Below, piece after piece: positions 1 through 12,033 of a stretch of 64,000 bases of DNA (positions are counted from its first letter, which is position 1; each line of letters starts with the position of its first letter). The notes beneath the pieces were generated by a model. It had not been told where the DNA came from. It worked only from the letters and a program-made list of their open reading frames with translations, and did no database searches. The stretch is from Histoplasma ohiense (lineage: Eukaryota > Ascomycota > Eurotiomycetes > Onygenales > Ajellomycetaceae), in NCBI GenBank assembly GCA_017607445.1, contig JAEVHH010000005.1:3229001-3293000 (forward strand), in the 5' to 3' direction. The position numbers and the translations under genes are program-made.

Positions 1-1471
1 CGCTCATCAACTGGAACCAGAGCCAGGCTCTCCCACTTCTCATTCAGCAGCATCTTGTCTTGTTCGCCGCCGTTGTGCAGACCGAACTTGCCCAACTCTG
101 ACTCGAGGTTGTAATCGATAAATTCGCGATACTCGGCTGGTTCGATCCCGTCTTTCAACTCCCCCTTGTCCGAAGCAATCGAGCCGGTAGCAGCATCATA
201 TTTCTCAGATTTGATGTCCGTAGTGCGGTTAGTGATTGCGAAAATGTCTGCCTGGCGGTAGACAGAGCGTGACTCCTTCTGGCCATGACCGGAACCTGAG
301 TCTCGCGATAGGATCAAGAAGTCCCCAGTGGGCAGCATGTGAATTTCCGACTGTGAAGCAACAATACGAGACTTCTCCTGGTCTTTTTCGGACCTATCGG
401 GGTACGTTGGAAGCGTGACGACGAATTCATGTATATACTGCGGTTTGCAGCCCGAAATATCATACTGTAATATCCGTGCCTGTTTCCGATTCTTCTTCTT
501 CGGCCCGCCCTCCTGATTCAGACTGATTGGATCATGGCAAACAACTCCATGCCGTCTGGCGAGAGTGTCAACGCTTCGAAGCCCTGGTTGTTGTTCCGCC
601 CTGATTCCGTGTCTTCAGGTACGGGCAACTTCTCTGGGTCGTAGATGGGTGGGGAGGCGGCACTGAAGCTGAGCCTCCATATGCTTCGGGTGGTTGGATT
701 GCTTGGATAATTTTACCCTCACGCGTGAACTGGTAGATGTATGGCCCGTATTCGTCAGATACCCAGAAGCTTCCTCCCACGCCCAAGGCGAGACCCTCAG
801 TATCCATAGTGATGCGGCGTCCACTTGTTCCTTCTTCGCTGCCGAACCCGTCGCCAGAGTATGTTGCCCCTGGCAAGGGTGGGAAACCGGGAAATTCTAT
901 GAAGCCGGTCACATCTCCATCGAGACCTGTCGTGGGGGTTCCGTCGGGTCCCGTGAGAAGATCGGTGTCCAGATGCTTTATTTGGAGATTGGGCTGGGAA
1001 GGCTTCTTCACAGATGCCTCACGGGAAGGCTTGAAGGAGAGAGACAGCTTCTGGATACGTGCCTGGACGTTTAGGGTCCCATTGGTATTCCTAAGATATG
1101 AATTGTCAGCTAATAAGTTATCCTGGCATGCCTAGGGAGGGCTATGCTAGGGAAAAGCAGGTCCTTTTCACCATCCACGATCCGGTAACGCCCATGCGAT
1201 CCCTTCGTACGTGCCATCTTCCTTCCTGTGCCATGAAGATTGCTCGATAGCCAGTGCGCCACCAATTCCGCCCATGGTATCTCCGTGTTTGTCAACGGCA
1301 TTCGACGCCACATCCATATCCCTCTAACCCATGGTAATTATACGTATTACCTCCGCAAGTTACCTTCTTGGCCAGATTCTTATCCTTACTCTTGTGTGGA
1401 GGCGGGCCAGCACTTGCGACAGCCAAAAGAGCGCAAACGCAGGAAAACGATGTAAACCAAAGGGGCCGCAT
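1..1471 (-). pseudogene. phytase-like (esterase-like) secreted protein, broken by three frame changes
   Basis: The gene reads leftwards from an ATG at 1471 and runs off the window at 1. It starts with a hydrophobic signal-like segment (MRPLWFTSFSCVCALLAVAS). An intron at 1171-1091 (GTGAAA..CTTAG, with a GCTGAC branch site) rejoins PDRGW to NTNGT. The middle carries family-type blocks, TEGLALGVGGSFWVSDEYGP and FEALTLSPDG, and the left end is open through SQSEIHMLPTGDFLILSRDS. The full family spelling is only recovered by changing frame three times, near 1310, 676 and 522. The first looks like a 2-base loss, the second a small deletion of several codons, the third a single-base loss that creates a stop after FAMIQS. 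Proteins with this domain (esterase-like activity of phytase) are usually secreted and of poorly defined substrate. Three separate lesions make assembly error unlikely, so I call it a pseudogene. Confidence 0.72.
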
Positions 1472-2462
1472 GATGGGATGGCTAGACGGTGAAGATGCTC
1501 GTGTCCTAATGCAAAGGACTTAACTCGAAAAATCGATTGCGACGATCTCCTTATGAAAGTGCCATCCATACGTCTAGGAGCTTATTTATTTCAGCTCCCT
1601 TCTCCTCGCAGTGTAAGGAACCCCCTTCATCTGCAGTACTAATGATGGGAATATCGTTCTCACCAAGCATGCCTGTCAATTTTCCAGCCATTAAGGTAGT
1701 CACAGGAAAATTACAGCCAATCCCACAACATATCTTCGCCATCCCCAATGATGTATTGGAGCTAGGTATCCAATAGCCTGGGTTACAGCTTGCTGTGGCA
1801 GCTCAGGGGCCTGGAAGCCCCTCTCTCCACATCCATGGGAATCCCGGGATCTTGCCATTTTTCCACCAAAAGATAAAAGGGTTCAAGCTATATACTAGGC
1901 AGAGTTGTTCTGCCGTCTACTAGATCCCCATGTGTTGGCGATGTTGGTGGGGCTTTTGGGAAACAGAGAACGTGAGAAGATCACGGCGGCCAATTGGACC
2001 AGGCGCACCCAGCTAGTTATGTAATTTCACAGATGCTCAGCCTGACAACGGAGGTTTCCCTCCATCTCTCCCTTTACAATAAGCGATAATGAAAGATAAA
2101 ATCCATTCATGTTATGCTAATCATCCATTCGTCACCCTTTTCTTCTTTCTGTTTTCTGATGAATGGTCCACTGAAGATTTTGGAGAATCATCACACTGCA
2201 TAGAACATTTTCTGCTCGCTTTGGAGTATTTACCCTGAGCAGCCTTGTCGCATTAATTACGTGTATTATAATAATACCCTAAAGCAAGCGCCGTAAGACA
2301 ATGGCACGCCGTTTTCTACACGAAATTCGAGTAGACTAAAGCCATGGACAACAAGGTACAGTGCCAGGCCATAAGTATTGGCAAACCCCACCCCTTTTCT
2401 GCCACAAAAAGGTGCCCTCATTGTGGTGGGGGTTGCCAATATTTATGGCCTAGTACAGTAGC
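1472..2462. other. intergenic, no gene seen
   Basis: This stretch separates the 5' end of the phytase-like pseudogene from the 3' end of the next minus-strand gene. It holds the inverted-repeat element described separately at 2363-2452. A 66-codon open frame on the minus strand (1748-1551) has no recognisable motif and no splice context, so I do not treat it as a gene. Otherwise it is AT-rich with nothing I can name. Confidence 0.6.
2363..2452. repeat. hairpin / MITE-like inverted repeat with flanking 7-bp direct repeats
   Basis: The left arm (2366-2392, starting AGGCCATAAGTATTGGC) and the right arm (2425-2451) are reverse complements at 25 of 27 positions, with about 32 bp between them. The same 7-mer, GTACAGT, stands just outside on both sides in direct orientation (2356-2362 and 2453-2459). 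Inverted ends plus short direct flanks are what a small non-autonomous DNA transposon leaves. A transcription-terminator-like hairpin or chance palindrome is possible. I see no second copy in this window. Confidence 0.5.
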
Positions 2463-3998
2463 TCATTCCCAAGTCGTAGCAACATCTGGATAGTTCCTAC
2501 TGTCCACGCCTAGGTCTTTATAGATAATATCATCGTCTGTATTGAACAAAGAGAGTACCCATTAGTCAGTCAATGCATGGGTCTCATCGATCGGGGAATA
2601 CTAACAATTGAGTGGATACGTCCGGGATTCATTCTGGTGTTCAAGTTCCTCAATTGCTTTCTCAGCTTCTTCTGGATCATGGTGTGTACCCCCAATAAGA
2701 AGGAATTGCGCATTGGGGTAATCCAGGAACGTGGGTTGTAATGGCACCCAGCGAAGGTCTTTAAACTCATCCTGAACCCTGCGGAAAGTCAGCTATGAAA
2801 ACCCACGAAGGCCAGCCACCTCTTTAGCCATTTGGTTTTAGAACTGGACTTACTTTTGTGGAAATTCAGGGCCATGAGGCAGTCTGGCCGTTTCAGGCCC
2901 AACATACTCGGGATTTTTTACGCTGGCAATGAAGCTGCCATGACGTCTGAGGCCAATATCTTTCTGAACCTCACCAAGCTCTGACGGGATCGTCAGATAG
3001 TATGCAAGGTGCGAAGAGCGACCCTTGGATGCGATCGCATAAACTCCCTCAGCAATGGGAGTTGCGGCAGGGGTATATGTCGTTCCCCGCGTCGCCGTTT
3101 GCCTCTCACTCGCAAGGAATGAGTCTTTAATGGTTTTCGTGGTGGTGTGTGCCTTCTCCACAAAACCCATAAACCGATCTCTGCTGGATTTTGGAAGCAC
3201 CTTTTTAGGTAGGACAAGCAATCGGCAATTCTGGTTATCGCCGATAGTGCATTGGCCCAATTTTACGTCGCGCGGAAGTGGTCGAAGGACGATGAAACTC
3301 CGTGCCACGTCCGCAATACCCTCCGGTTCCTCGACTCCAACCTTGCTGCGGAAGAAGAAATATATAATCCCCTTTTCGAGAACGTTTGATGGGGGACTTC
3401 TATCCACCCCACCTGTCTCAATGGCTGTCGGTACTGATGCTCTCTCTTTGTATCCGGGTTCTGCAACATTTTCTTTTTGCTGTTGGGATTTCTCGGGAGC
3501 TTCGTTTTCGCGTTGTTCCGCTTTGACTGGATCCCTAACTTCTCCTTCCTGTTCTGATTCCTTAGCTTCCAGCATTTCTGTCTCTTTTGTTTCCTCTTTT
3601 TTTGGTTCACTAGCGTCTGCATTCGGTTCTGCCTCCTTTGGTGCCTCCTCCTGTTCCAGTCGTTTGGTTTCCAACTTGTCCGGCTCCCTCGGTTCCTCTA
3701 CTTCTCGCTCTTGGGTTCCCTCAATGTTCTTATGCTTGTTTAGCCCAGCGTTGATCGATTCAGTTTCCTCCTCATGTCCTTCCGTAGTTGGTACCTCCTT
3801 ACTCTCTCCAAGCTTCCGTTGCTTTATTCCCGTTGGTTTTTCCTCCTCCGCTTTTTCGAGTTTTGTCTTCGGAGCTTCCTCCTGTTCCTTCCCCTTCCGC
3901 TTCCCGCCAGCTGTTTTCTTCGTACTAGCTCTGGCCCCTTGGTGAAGCGCTTCATTTGCCTTCACAGCAGCCTGCCGCGTTGATGTTCTGGATGCCAT
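2463..3998 (-). CDS. conserved fungal protein, charged N-terminal half, role unknown
   Basis: Three exons: 3998-2854, 2778-2606 and 2536-2463 (463 aa). Intron 1 is GTAAGT..CGCAG; intron 2 is GTTAGT..TACAG with a TGACTGACTAAT branch region. Without the second splice the frame stops just inside the intron, after YPLNC. With it, the protein ends VATTWE. Residues about 1-190 are low complexity, dominated by E, K and A with repeated KEE/EAP runs, probably disordered and possibly coiled. The conserved part follows: EKGIIYFFFR, then EGVYAIASKGRSSHLAYYLT, then DLRWVPLQPTFLDYPNAQF. I recall relatives in Eurotiomycetes under vague names such as 'BTB domain transcription factor', but I see no BTB fold here. 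The lysine-rich N-terminus would suit a nuclear protein. The gene is expressed from the 3999-4352 side. Confidence 0.75.
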
Positions 3999-4352
3999 CG
4001 CAAATGAGTCAAAGCTCTTCGAATGTGCCGTTTATGATTTGAAAATGCCAATTAACGTACAAACGGCGATAGATGCCAGGTTTGTGGGAGGTAGTTAATT
4101 GGATTCGCAGCCCAGTAATTTGCCATTTTAATAATTGGCACTGGTTGAACAACGACTGACGTCATGCACTTGCCAGGGAATGGTTCTTTGGGTTGAGTAA
4201 ATATTATCATGTGACGTGATTGCAACGAACCCGAAAATAAGTCGCAATGTTGGTTGTTTGAATTTCCATAATTGTAAAGCATATCCTTAGGGTAAGAATT
4301 AATAGGAAATATCTTGCCATTAGCCTCACTCTATAAGCATTTTGTGACCCAT
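3999..4352. other. intergenic, promoter side of the preceding minus-strand gene
   Basis: The segment lies between the start of the 463-aa gene and the stop of the next minus-strand gene. It should hold the promoter of the former and the 3' end of the latter. I see no clear motif. Confidence 0.5.
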
Positions 4353-5063
4353 CTAACCAATATCCATCCGTTCGCCTTGTGCTGGAAAGGCTGGCTGGCT
4401 CGAGTTAATTTCATGTGAAGCATGGTCGATGCTGGTAATTTCAGGATTCCGAGAATCGGAAGTATCGCCAGTGAATGCACGCCTCCGCCTCCTCCTTCTC
4501 CTCCTCTTTCGGGGTTTTCCTGGAGTAAATACTTTCCCATAGCGTTCAAGATCGATGGTTTCTAAAGATTCAGCGTCCGAGGAGCAATCAGTTGTAGATT
4601 GTCCGCTAGATAAATATTTCCCCTTCCTCTTCTGCCTTCTTACACATAATCTGCGGTACTCATAGTCCGTTTCATCTGAATCACAATCTAATTCTCTCAT
4701 TGCCTCAATAAGTCCTGCTTTCACAAGATCATCCATTTCAACGTTGCTCCTGGCCCGGTTTTTCGCTTGGCGTGGAGTCGGGGGCATCGATTCCGCTTCC
4801 TCATATTCGTACGGTGCAATTACCTCCACATCCCCATCATATCCAGTATCATGACCAGATATATCCTCTAGCACCAAGGTGTCGCCATGTCCGTCGACCG
4901 AGTGTGAAGGCCGTCCGATGGTAGCGTCATTCGAACACAGTTCGGTATCAAAGGGTTGCTCTGAAGCGAAGGCAGTGTGATACCTGCCTGGGTAGCCCGA
5001 TTGTGAATTGGAGAGGGAGGGGAGTGGGTCACTCCCGTACGCTTGGTATTCATTCGGAACCAT
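4353..5063 (-). CDS. hypothetical fungal nuclear-type protein
   Basis: Single open frame of 236 aa. The first true ATG (MVPNEYQAYG) is at 5063; the frame is open a little further upstream but without an ATG. The protein is polar and low in hydrophobic residues. It has an acidic stretch around residues 60-90 (EYEEAESMPPTP), a short helix-like block (EMDDLVKAGLIEAMREL), then a basic tract of ten arginines (RKRRRRRRRRR, around 193-203) that would serve as a nuclear localisation signal or nucleic-acid contact. I do not recognise a domain. It diverges from the COP1 gene. A missing upstream exon cannot be excluded. Confidence 0.6.
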   Translation of the reverse strand: MVPNEYQAYGSDPLPSLSNSQSGYPGRYHTAFASEQPFDTELCSNDATIGRPSHSVDGHGDTLVLEDISGHDTGYDGDVEVIAPYEYEEAESMPPTPRQAKNRARSNVEMDDLVKAGLIEAMRELDCDSDETDYEYRRLCVRRQKRKGKYLSSGQSTTDCSSDAESLETIDLERYGKVFTPGKPRKRRRRRRRRRAFTGDTSDSRNPEITSIDHASHEINSSQPAFPAQGERMDIG

Positions 5064-5657
5064 ATGAACAACATGAGATAAATAAATCAAAGTTTCAAAT
5101 CATCTCCGGGCATATGAATTTAACTGGGTTGATGTAATATAATATGTGTTGAAGGGATATGCAGTGAGCGCCTTCAGCTATAAGGCAGATAGTAAATGCG
5201 GGCGGAATTGATGTCATCGGAACTTGGGTTACAGACAGGGGAGCGAGATGTATGTTCACCTCGGGCAAGAATTGTATTTATGACAAGAACTCGGTCGGAA
5301 TCTGGCAACAGGGACATAGCTCTTCGCCACCCCTTTGCCATTGTCTGTGAGTCGTAGACGGATTGTGGGTTGTACCTAGTTGTGTTGAATCAACCGGCCA
5401 ATGAGGCTCAAGCAGCCCATCCACTCGCTTAGTCACCACCCGCACCTGGACGACTGGAAACCACAGTGTCCTTGTCCACACGATGAGGAGATAGCGATAG
5501 TCGACTTCAGAAATACAACACACAATCTTGCAGGTTATCCTCAAGTGCCAATCCCCCTCTCCCTGACCCAACTTTATGAATCGCCATTAGCAATCGATAA
5601 TTTTGACCCGTGCGCGGAGCTTGTACGTGGCATACGGGTAGCTCCCGCAACATCAAC
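5064..5657. promoter_or_regulatory. divergent promoter region (hypothetical gene / COP1)
   Basis: The segment separates two outward-facing starts and must hold both promoters. No TATA box or recognised activator site stands out. Short open frames on both strands here have no supporting features. Confidence 0.45.
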
Positions 5658-8600
5658 ATGCAGTCCTCTCCAAATATGTTGACGAAAGTATGCCGCACAT
5701 CTCTCCTCTGGCCCCTTCCCGTCAATTCTTGTGAACGTGCTTCTAATATAACATATACAGTTTGAGTCCAAGTCGTCTCGAGCCAAGGGAATCGCATTCC
5801 ATCCGAAACGGTGAGCGGGCTATGGAAAACTGTTTAACTTTGCAAGCCTAACATCTGTAGACCATGGCTTCTAGTGTCCCTGCACTCCTCCACCATCCAA
5901 TTATGGGATTACCGCATGGGCACTCTGATAGACCGCTTTGAAGAGCATGACGGACCTGTTCGAGGCATCGATTTTCATAAAACGCAGCCCCTTTTCGTAT
6001 CTGGAGGAGATGATTATAGGATCAAGGTGTGGTCGTATCAAACACGTCGATGCCTTTTCACACTCAATGGTCACTTGGATTATGTGCGAACGGTCTTTTT
6101 TCATCACGAACTTCCTTGGATCGTTTCGAGCTCCGATGACCAGACTATTCGCATTTGGAACTGGCAAAATCGATCATTAAGTAGGGGTCACTGGATTCGA
6201 CAGTACTTTTGATTAAGCAGATACTGACGTAAGGCACTCCTAGTTTGCACGATGACCGGACACAACCACTACGCCATGTGTGCGCAATTTCACCCAAAAG
6301 AAGACCTGATTGTTTCCGCTTCCCTTGATCAGTCAGTCAGAGTTTGGGATATATCTGGCCTCCGGAAAAAGCACTCTGCGCCAACTTCGTCGTTGAGTTT
6401 CGAAGATCAGATGGCCCGTGCAAATGCGTCCCAAGCAGATATGTTTGGCAATACCGATGCCGTTGTTAAATTTGTCCTTGAAGGCCATGATAGGGGGGTC
6501 AACTGGGTCGCATTCCACCCAACGCTCCCATTAATTGTATCTGCCGGCGATGATCGACTGGTGAAGCTTTGGAGAATGAGCGGTATGTCTATTGTCAAAC
6601 TTGATAACTGGTGATTCTAATATTTTGTTGGCAGATACCAAAGCATGGGAAGTAGACACTTGCCGGGGTCATTTCCAGAACGCATCAGCATGTCTATTCC
6701 ACCCTCACCAAGACCTAATTCTCTCCGTGGGTGAAGACAAAACCATCCGTGTCTGGGACTTGAATAAAAGGACCTCGGTTCAATCGTTTAAACGTGATAT
6801 TGATCGGTTCTGGGTTATTGCTGCTCACCCCGAAATAAATCTTTTTGCTGCCGGCCACGATTCTGGTGTAATGGTATTCAAACTAGAGAGGGAACGGCCC
6901 GCTTCTGCGATATATCAAAACCAACTCTTCTATATTACAAAAGAAAAACACTTGCGGTCCTATGACTTCACCAAAAACGTGGAATCTCCGCCGATGTTAT
7001 CGCTAAAAAAGCTAGGCAGCCCCTGGGTCCCACCAAGAACTCTCTCCTATAACCCAGCGGAGCGAGCAATTTTGGTCATTTCTCCTACCGATGGCGGAAC
7101 ATACGAACTTATTCATATTCCCAGGGATTCCACGGGTGCTGTGGAGCCAACGGACATTAAAAGGGGGCATGGGACATCCGCTGTATTCGTAGCTCGGAAT
7201 AGATTTGCAGTGTTCAGCCAGTCTTCTCAGCAAATCGACATCAAGGACCTGAACAACTCAACAACGAAGACAATCAAGCCGCCTAATGGAACCACTGATA
7301 TTTACTTCGGTGGAACGGGTGCCCTTCTTCTCATCACGCCTACGACTGTTGTTCTTTTTGACATTCAACAGAAGAAACAGCTAGCGGAGATAAGTGTTAG
7401 TGGAGTGAAATACGTTGTATGGTCTAACGACGGGCTCTATGCTGCTCTACTGAGCAAACATAATGTTACAATTGTAACAAAAACCTTGGAGCATGTTAGC
7501 ACCCTGCATGAGACCATCCGCATCAAGAGTGCCACATGGGATGATGCAGGTGTATTATTGTACTCCACACTCAACCATATCAAGTATTCCCTTCTGAATG
7601 GGTAAGTTCAACCCAACTAAATTATCAGAAGTGGATCGCTGACAGAGCGTAGTGACAATGGTGTTGTTCGCACTTTAGATTCAACGGTTTACTTAGTGCG
7701 CGTCAAAGCAAGAAACGTCTATTGTCTTGATAGAACTGCGAAGCCGATAATCCTTGAAATCGACCCTACCGAATATCGATTTAAACTAGCTCTTGTCAAG
7801 AGAAATTACGATGAAATGTTACAGATCATCAAAACGTCCAGTCTTGTGGGCCAAAGTATTATCTCCTACTTGCAAAAGAAGGGATACCCGGAGATCGCTC
7901 TACAATTCGTCCAGGATCCACAAACCCGCTTTGAACTTGCTCTTGAATGTGGTAATATTGACGTAGCCATAGACATGGCGAAACAACTCGACCGCCCTAA
8001 ATTGTGGAGTCGACTCGGCACGGAAGCCTTAGCCCATGGAAATCACCAGACTGTCGAAATGGCATACCAGAAACAAAGGCTATTTGACAAACTGTCTTTC
8101 CTTTACTTGGCGACTGGCGATAAAGAAAAGCTCACTCGCATGGCGAAAATCGCAGAGCACCGAGGAGACTTCACATCACAGTTCCAGAACTCCCTTTATC
8201 TAGGCGACGTGGAGGGCCGGATACAAATGTTCAAGGAGATTGATCTTCGTATGTTGTCATTATCCTTTTCTATACCATACTCTTGCTGACAATGTTTAGT
8301 CCCTCTCGCTTACATGACGGCAAAGTCTCACGGCCAAGACGAAGAAGCCGCGTCCATCCTTGAGTCCTGTGGCCTCACTGAGGAAGAGGTCACTCTGCCA
8401 TCGCTCGGCAAACCATTGAGCCAGCCTCCGCGAGTTATCGTTCCCACGTTCAAGTCGAACTGGCCGGTTAAAGCTCCGTCCCATTCCTCATTTGAGAAAG
8501 CTCTTCTGGGGGAGGTTGGCGAGGCTGTTGCCACTCCCACCAATGGATACGAGCCAGAGGAAGGTGAAGAGGTTGGGAGATTTGGTCGTGAAACCTTGGG

Positions 8601-9739
8601 TGAAGAGCATGACGAAGAAGATGCTGCCGGATGGGACATGGGTGACGACATTAATGTTGAGGATGTAGAGGACTTTGTCAACATCGAGAGTGCTGCAGGC
8701 GGAGCTGGTACCACAGAAGCGGATATATGGGCGCGAAATTCCCCTCTCGCAGCCGATCATGTTGCAGCCGGATCCTTTGACACTGCGATGCAGTTACTCA
8801 ATCGACAAGTTGGTGTGGTGAGCTTCGAACCTCTAAAACCACGATTCCTAGAAATTTACCAAGCTACGAAGACGTACCTGCCTGCCACAGTCGGACTACC
8901 TCCACTCGTCAACTATGTTAGACGAACAGTTGAGGAAACGGATTTCCGACATGTTCTTCCAGTCATCCCCAGAGATCTTGAGTCCGTTGCGAGTATTGAT
9001 CTCCAAGAAGGTTACGCTGCGATGAAAGCCAACAAACTTGAAGATGGCGTGAAAATCTTCCAGCGTATTCTCCACACAGTGCTCATTAATGTTGTCTCAT
9101 CAGAGAGCGAAGTAGAGGAGGCGAAGAAGATCATCACCACCGCCCGGGAGTATATCCTCGCGATGTCAATTGAACTTGAGCGACGGGCAATCGGCACAGA
9201 CACTCCAGAGAACCTAAAACGGAGTCTCGAGCTATCTGCCTACTTCACCATTCCGAAACTCCAAGTCGCCCACAGACAATTCGCTCTCAGAGCAGCGATG
9301 AAACTGGCATTCTCAAAACAAAACTTCTCATCCGCCCTTAGCTTTGCCAACAGGATGATTGCTAATGGCGGCGTCGCCAAATTCATTGATGAGGTATGCC
9401 TATTTTGAACCCATATGCCTTACATTCCCAAACATTTAATTCCCACTAGCATAGCTTCATTAACGAAAAACCTAATTAAAACAGGCCCGAAAAGTCAAAG
9501 CCCAATGCGAGCGGAGCCCTCAAGACAAGATTGATATCGAATTTGATCAGTTCGCTGAATTTGATATCTGCGCTGCTTCCTTCACGCCAATCTACAGCGG
9601 CTCGCCTAGCGTCACATGTCCGTTCACTGGTGCCAAATATCATGAACAATACAAGGGGTCTGTATGTCGTGTTTCGCAAGTAACTGAAATCGGAGCACCG
9701 GCGAGCGGTTTGCGTCTATTTGTTTCTGGAAAGTCTTAG
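5658..9739 (+). CDS. COP1: coatomer subunit alpha (COPI alpha)
   Basis: Eight exons: 5658-5687, 5761-5810, 5861-6180, 6244-6582, 6635-7601, 7653-8248, 8300-9393 and 9485-9739, giving 1216 aa, the usual size. All introns are 50-91 nt with GT..AG ends. The N-terminus MQSSPNMLTK leads into WD40 repeats (about 1-320), for example IKVWSYQTRR, IWNWQNRSL and VRVWDISGLRKKH; a second propeller and an alpha-solenoid follow. An acidic linker (AAGWDMGDDI) precedes the C-terminal coatomer-alpha domain, which ends with the cysteine-containing block SPSVTCPFTGAKY. COPI alpha is a scaffold of the Golgi-to-ER vesicle coat and its propellers bind dilysine cargo tails. The first two exons are only 30 and 50 nt and are easily missed, but they restore the family N-terminus exactly. 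Confidence 0.97.
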
Positions 9740-10696
9740 ACTGTTTTGATTGGTTTTCATTGTTCGACCGATTGAATTTTTTATTTATGTTACTTATTTC
9801 CCCATTTTTAACATGATTTTCTTATATCCATTCTTTCCTCTTCTTCGAAAATAAAAGTGTCTAGGCTTTGAAAAACGATCGAATGAATAGGACATGACTT
9901 AAATTTATCTTCGCGTTTAAAATATATCATTTTAAGCTTTTATTTCTTCTGTAAAAGGTTGATCTTTTGTTTGTTCAGTTTCATTCGAGTGTGAGAAAAT
10001 AGCAGCATGGCGTTTCATTTCCAATTAAAGCAGATGGAATATTTTTCGTTTTAGCTGCCCATCCAACCGATCTAGTTGGCCATCATTCTACGTGATTTCT
10101 AGGTATGAGACGGGACATTCCTTCTTGAACGAAGCGAGGCTCATATTATCTACTTCTATCACATTGTGTGTTTTACTTCATATATCAGTATCATTTTAAC
10201 GAGACTCACAAAAGCGATGATAACTCTCGAAAAGCAGAATTGCCAACTAAAAGCGAGAGAAAAACCCTAATGGTATGAACATGAAAATCGATATATTTAC
10301 ATAAATAATGTCTATCAATGTCTTTTTGTAGCTACATACATAGGGGGCCAGTCAAAAAAGGCTAAATTAGCTTGTAAGTGAGTTAGAGATGTTTGGAGTC
10401 CCAACCTTCAATGCATCCAGGAACCAACCAAACAGCATGCGCCAGCCAGTGTAAAAATATATACAATGCGGTTTAAAGGAGTTAAGTGCTTCGATTCCCC
10501 CATAAATTGTCCCCGTACACATCACAAAGAACGCGAAGAGACACTTACTCTTAGTTGGTCATACATCGTCATCCACCTCATCAAAAATGCCCAATCTTGT
10601 ATCTAGCGATACCATAAACCCACAAAGTAAAAAGAAAGGAAGGAAAAGAAAGAAAACAAGAGTGAGGTAGGGCCGGGGGGGAGGGGGAAGCCATCA
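9740..10696. other. convergent 3' region between COP1 and ERV1
   Basis: AT-rich sequence expected to contain the two 3' UTRs. There is no open frame or repeat I can support. A purine-rich tract (about 10630-10690) lies just beyond the ERV1 stop codon. Confidence 0.6.
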
Positions 10697-11488
10697 TCAA
10701 TCACACCTCCCATCCTTCCACCCCGTCCTCCACCTCTCCTCCCACTTTGCACAATCAAACACCTCTTTCCCCAATTTCCGATTAACTTCATTATGCGCCT
10801 CGCACATCCAATTGCCAAACTCCGCTCGCGTCTTTAGTCGGGGCCTATTCGCGCCACTGGTTTCGTTCATCCAAGCGCGAAAATCATCCGCGCACACCCA
10901 GCAAGGGTAAAGTTTGCCGAATAGCGCGAGGAAGTTGCGCATATCGTTTTGTTGTTGAGGCGTGGCGGTTGTTGGGTAGGTGGCTGTCATGCTGTGGAGG
11001 AGGGCCCAGGTGCTGCGGCCTAGGGTTTCGACGTCGGGGGGACAGTCTGGTGGTAGGGAGGTGGCTTGGTTCTGTGCCGTTGTTGTTGTCGCCGTTGTTG
11101 TTGTGGAGGAGGAAGCGGTAGTGGTGGTGGTGGGGGGGGATTTGCTTTTCATGAGGGCGCGCCAGTCGGAGATTGAGACGCAAGTGCGGCAGCTAGTATG
11201 GTGTTTTTAATCAGCTTATTTTGAACAGTATAGCTACTCAATTGTCCAGGCACAGCTATGGGATGGTGCGAAGATATCCTAGTACGGTGGTAGCAACCAG
11301 CTCCTAACTCTTGATCTCGATACTTACGGCTTTCCGTCCTTACCCAAAACCATTCCCTTGGGCAGCTTTGCTTTGGCCTGGGAGGCATCTTCCTGCTTGC
11401 CGTCTTCCGTAGCCGAATGTCTTGATTTCTTAGGATGACGGTTTTCGTCTCTGAGAGCGTCAAGTTGCTCCGTTAGTATCTCGGCCAT
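10697..11488 (-). CDS. ERV1: FAD-linked sulfhydryl oxidase Erv1
   Basis: Two exons, 11488-11328 and 11192-10697 (218 aa), joined by a 135-nt intron (GTAAGT..ACTAG). The start is MAEILTEQL; the upstream extension of this frame has no ATG. The N-terminal shuttle motif KPCRTC (Cys55, Cys58) is followed by a threonine-rich linker (about 75-92), longer than in yeast. The Erv1/ALR domain follows: LGRSTWALLHSMTATYP, the active-site YPCWVC (Cys151, Cys154) and the FAD-contacting block EFGNWMCEAHNEVNRKLGK. In the mitochondrial intermembrane space Erv1 reoxidises Mia40 and passes electrons to cytochrome c. The CRTC pair and the domain spacing favour Erv1 over the ER paralogue Erv2, and no signal peptide is present. 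Confidence 0.95.
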
Positions 11489-12033
11489 GCTGGTAGATCT
11501 AAATTTCCAAGCCAATGCGAATAGATCCGAGCGCGAGCCGAACAGCAATTACTTGTCGAACGCGGAATGTTAGGTCAGGCAGATACATGAGTATAAGAGG
11601 GTTTTAATGTAAATTGGATACTATAATATCGTTCATAGATGGCAAACACGGAATCAATGCTGAGAAATCATGCTTGATCGGCCCTAGCGGCTCATTAGCT
11701 TCGTTGACGTCGTTAGCCCAGCGAACTTTGTTCAACCCCAGGATATGGCATCCATCTCTCAGCAAATAACCTGTTAGTGCGGCGATAGCACCTTTTTATA
11801 CACCCAGGGAACAACAGGAAAGAACTGTAAGAATATCCGGAAACAAAGCCGTACAGGCCTATAACAAGGGAAAATCGTACAATATTAACCGTCAACCACT
11901 ATCGCATATATTTTATCTATGCTATTAACGCGCCCATAACCGTCCAGTCGCGTCGAGTCCACAAAGCGAAAAAAAATAAAATAAAAATAAAAAAATAAAA
12001 ATAAAAAACAGGTCTATTCCCATATCCGCAATC
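11489..12033. promoter_or_regulatory. divergent promoter region (ERV1 / HIRIP3-like)
   Basis: Shared upstream region of two outward-facing genes. A run of A-rich AAAATA repeats (about 11968-12008) sits immediately before the plus-strand start. Such A-rich, nucleosome-poor stretches are common in fungal core promoters and 5' UTRs. Confidence 0.45.

Noticed and set aside
1551..1748. A 65-codon minus-strand frame upstream of the phytase-like pseudogene
   Set aside because: Looked briefly protein-like (CCGIGCNFPV), but it is short, isolated and without splice partners or known motif.
3055..3945. A 296-codon plus-strand frame
   Set aside because: It is the antisense shadow of the Glu/Lys-rich coding region on the minus strand and is made of Ser/Phe repeats only.
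4353..4400. An extra C-terminal exon for the 236-aa hypothetical gene
   Set aside because: No clear donor before the stop codon and no coding sequence beyond it.
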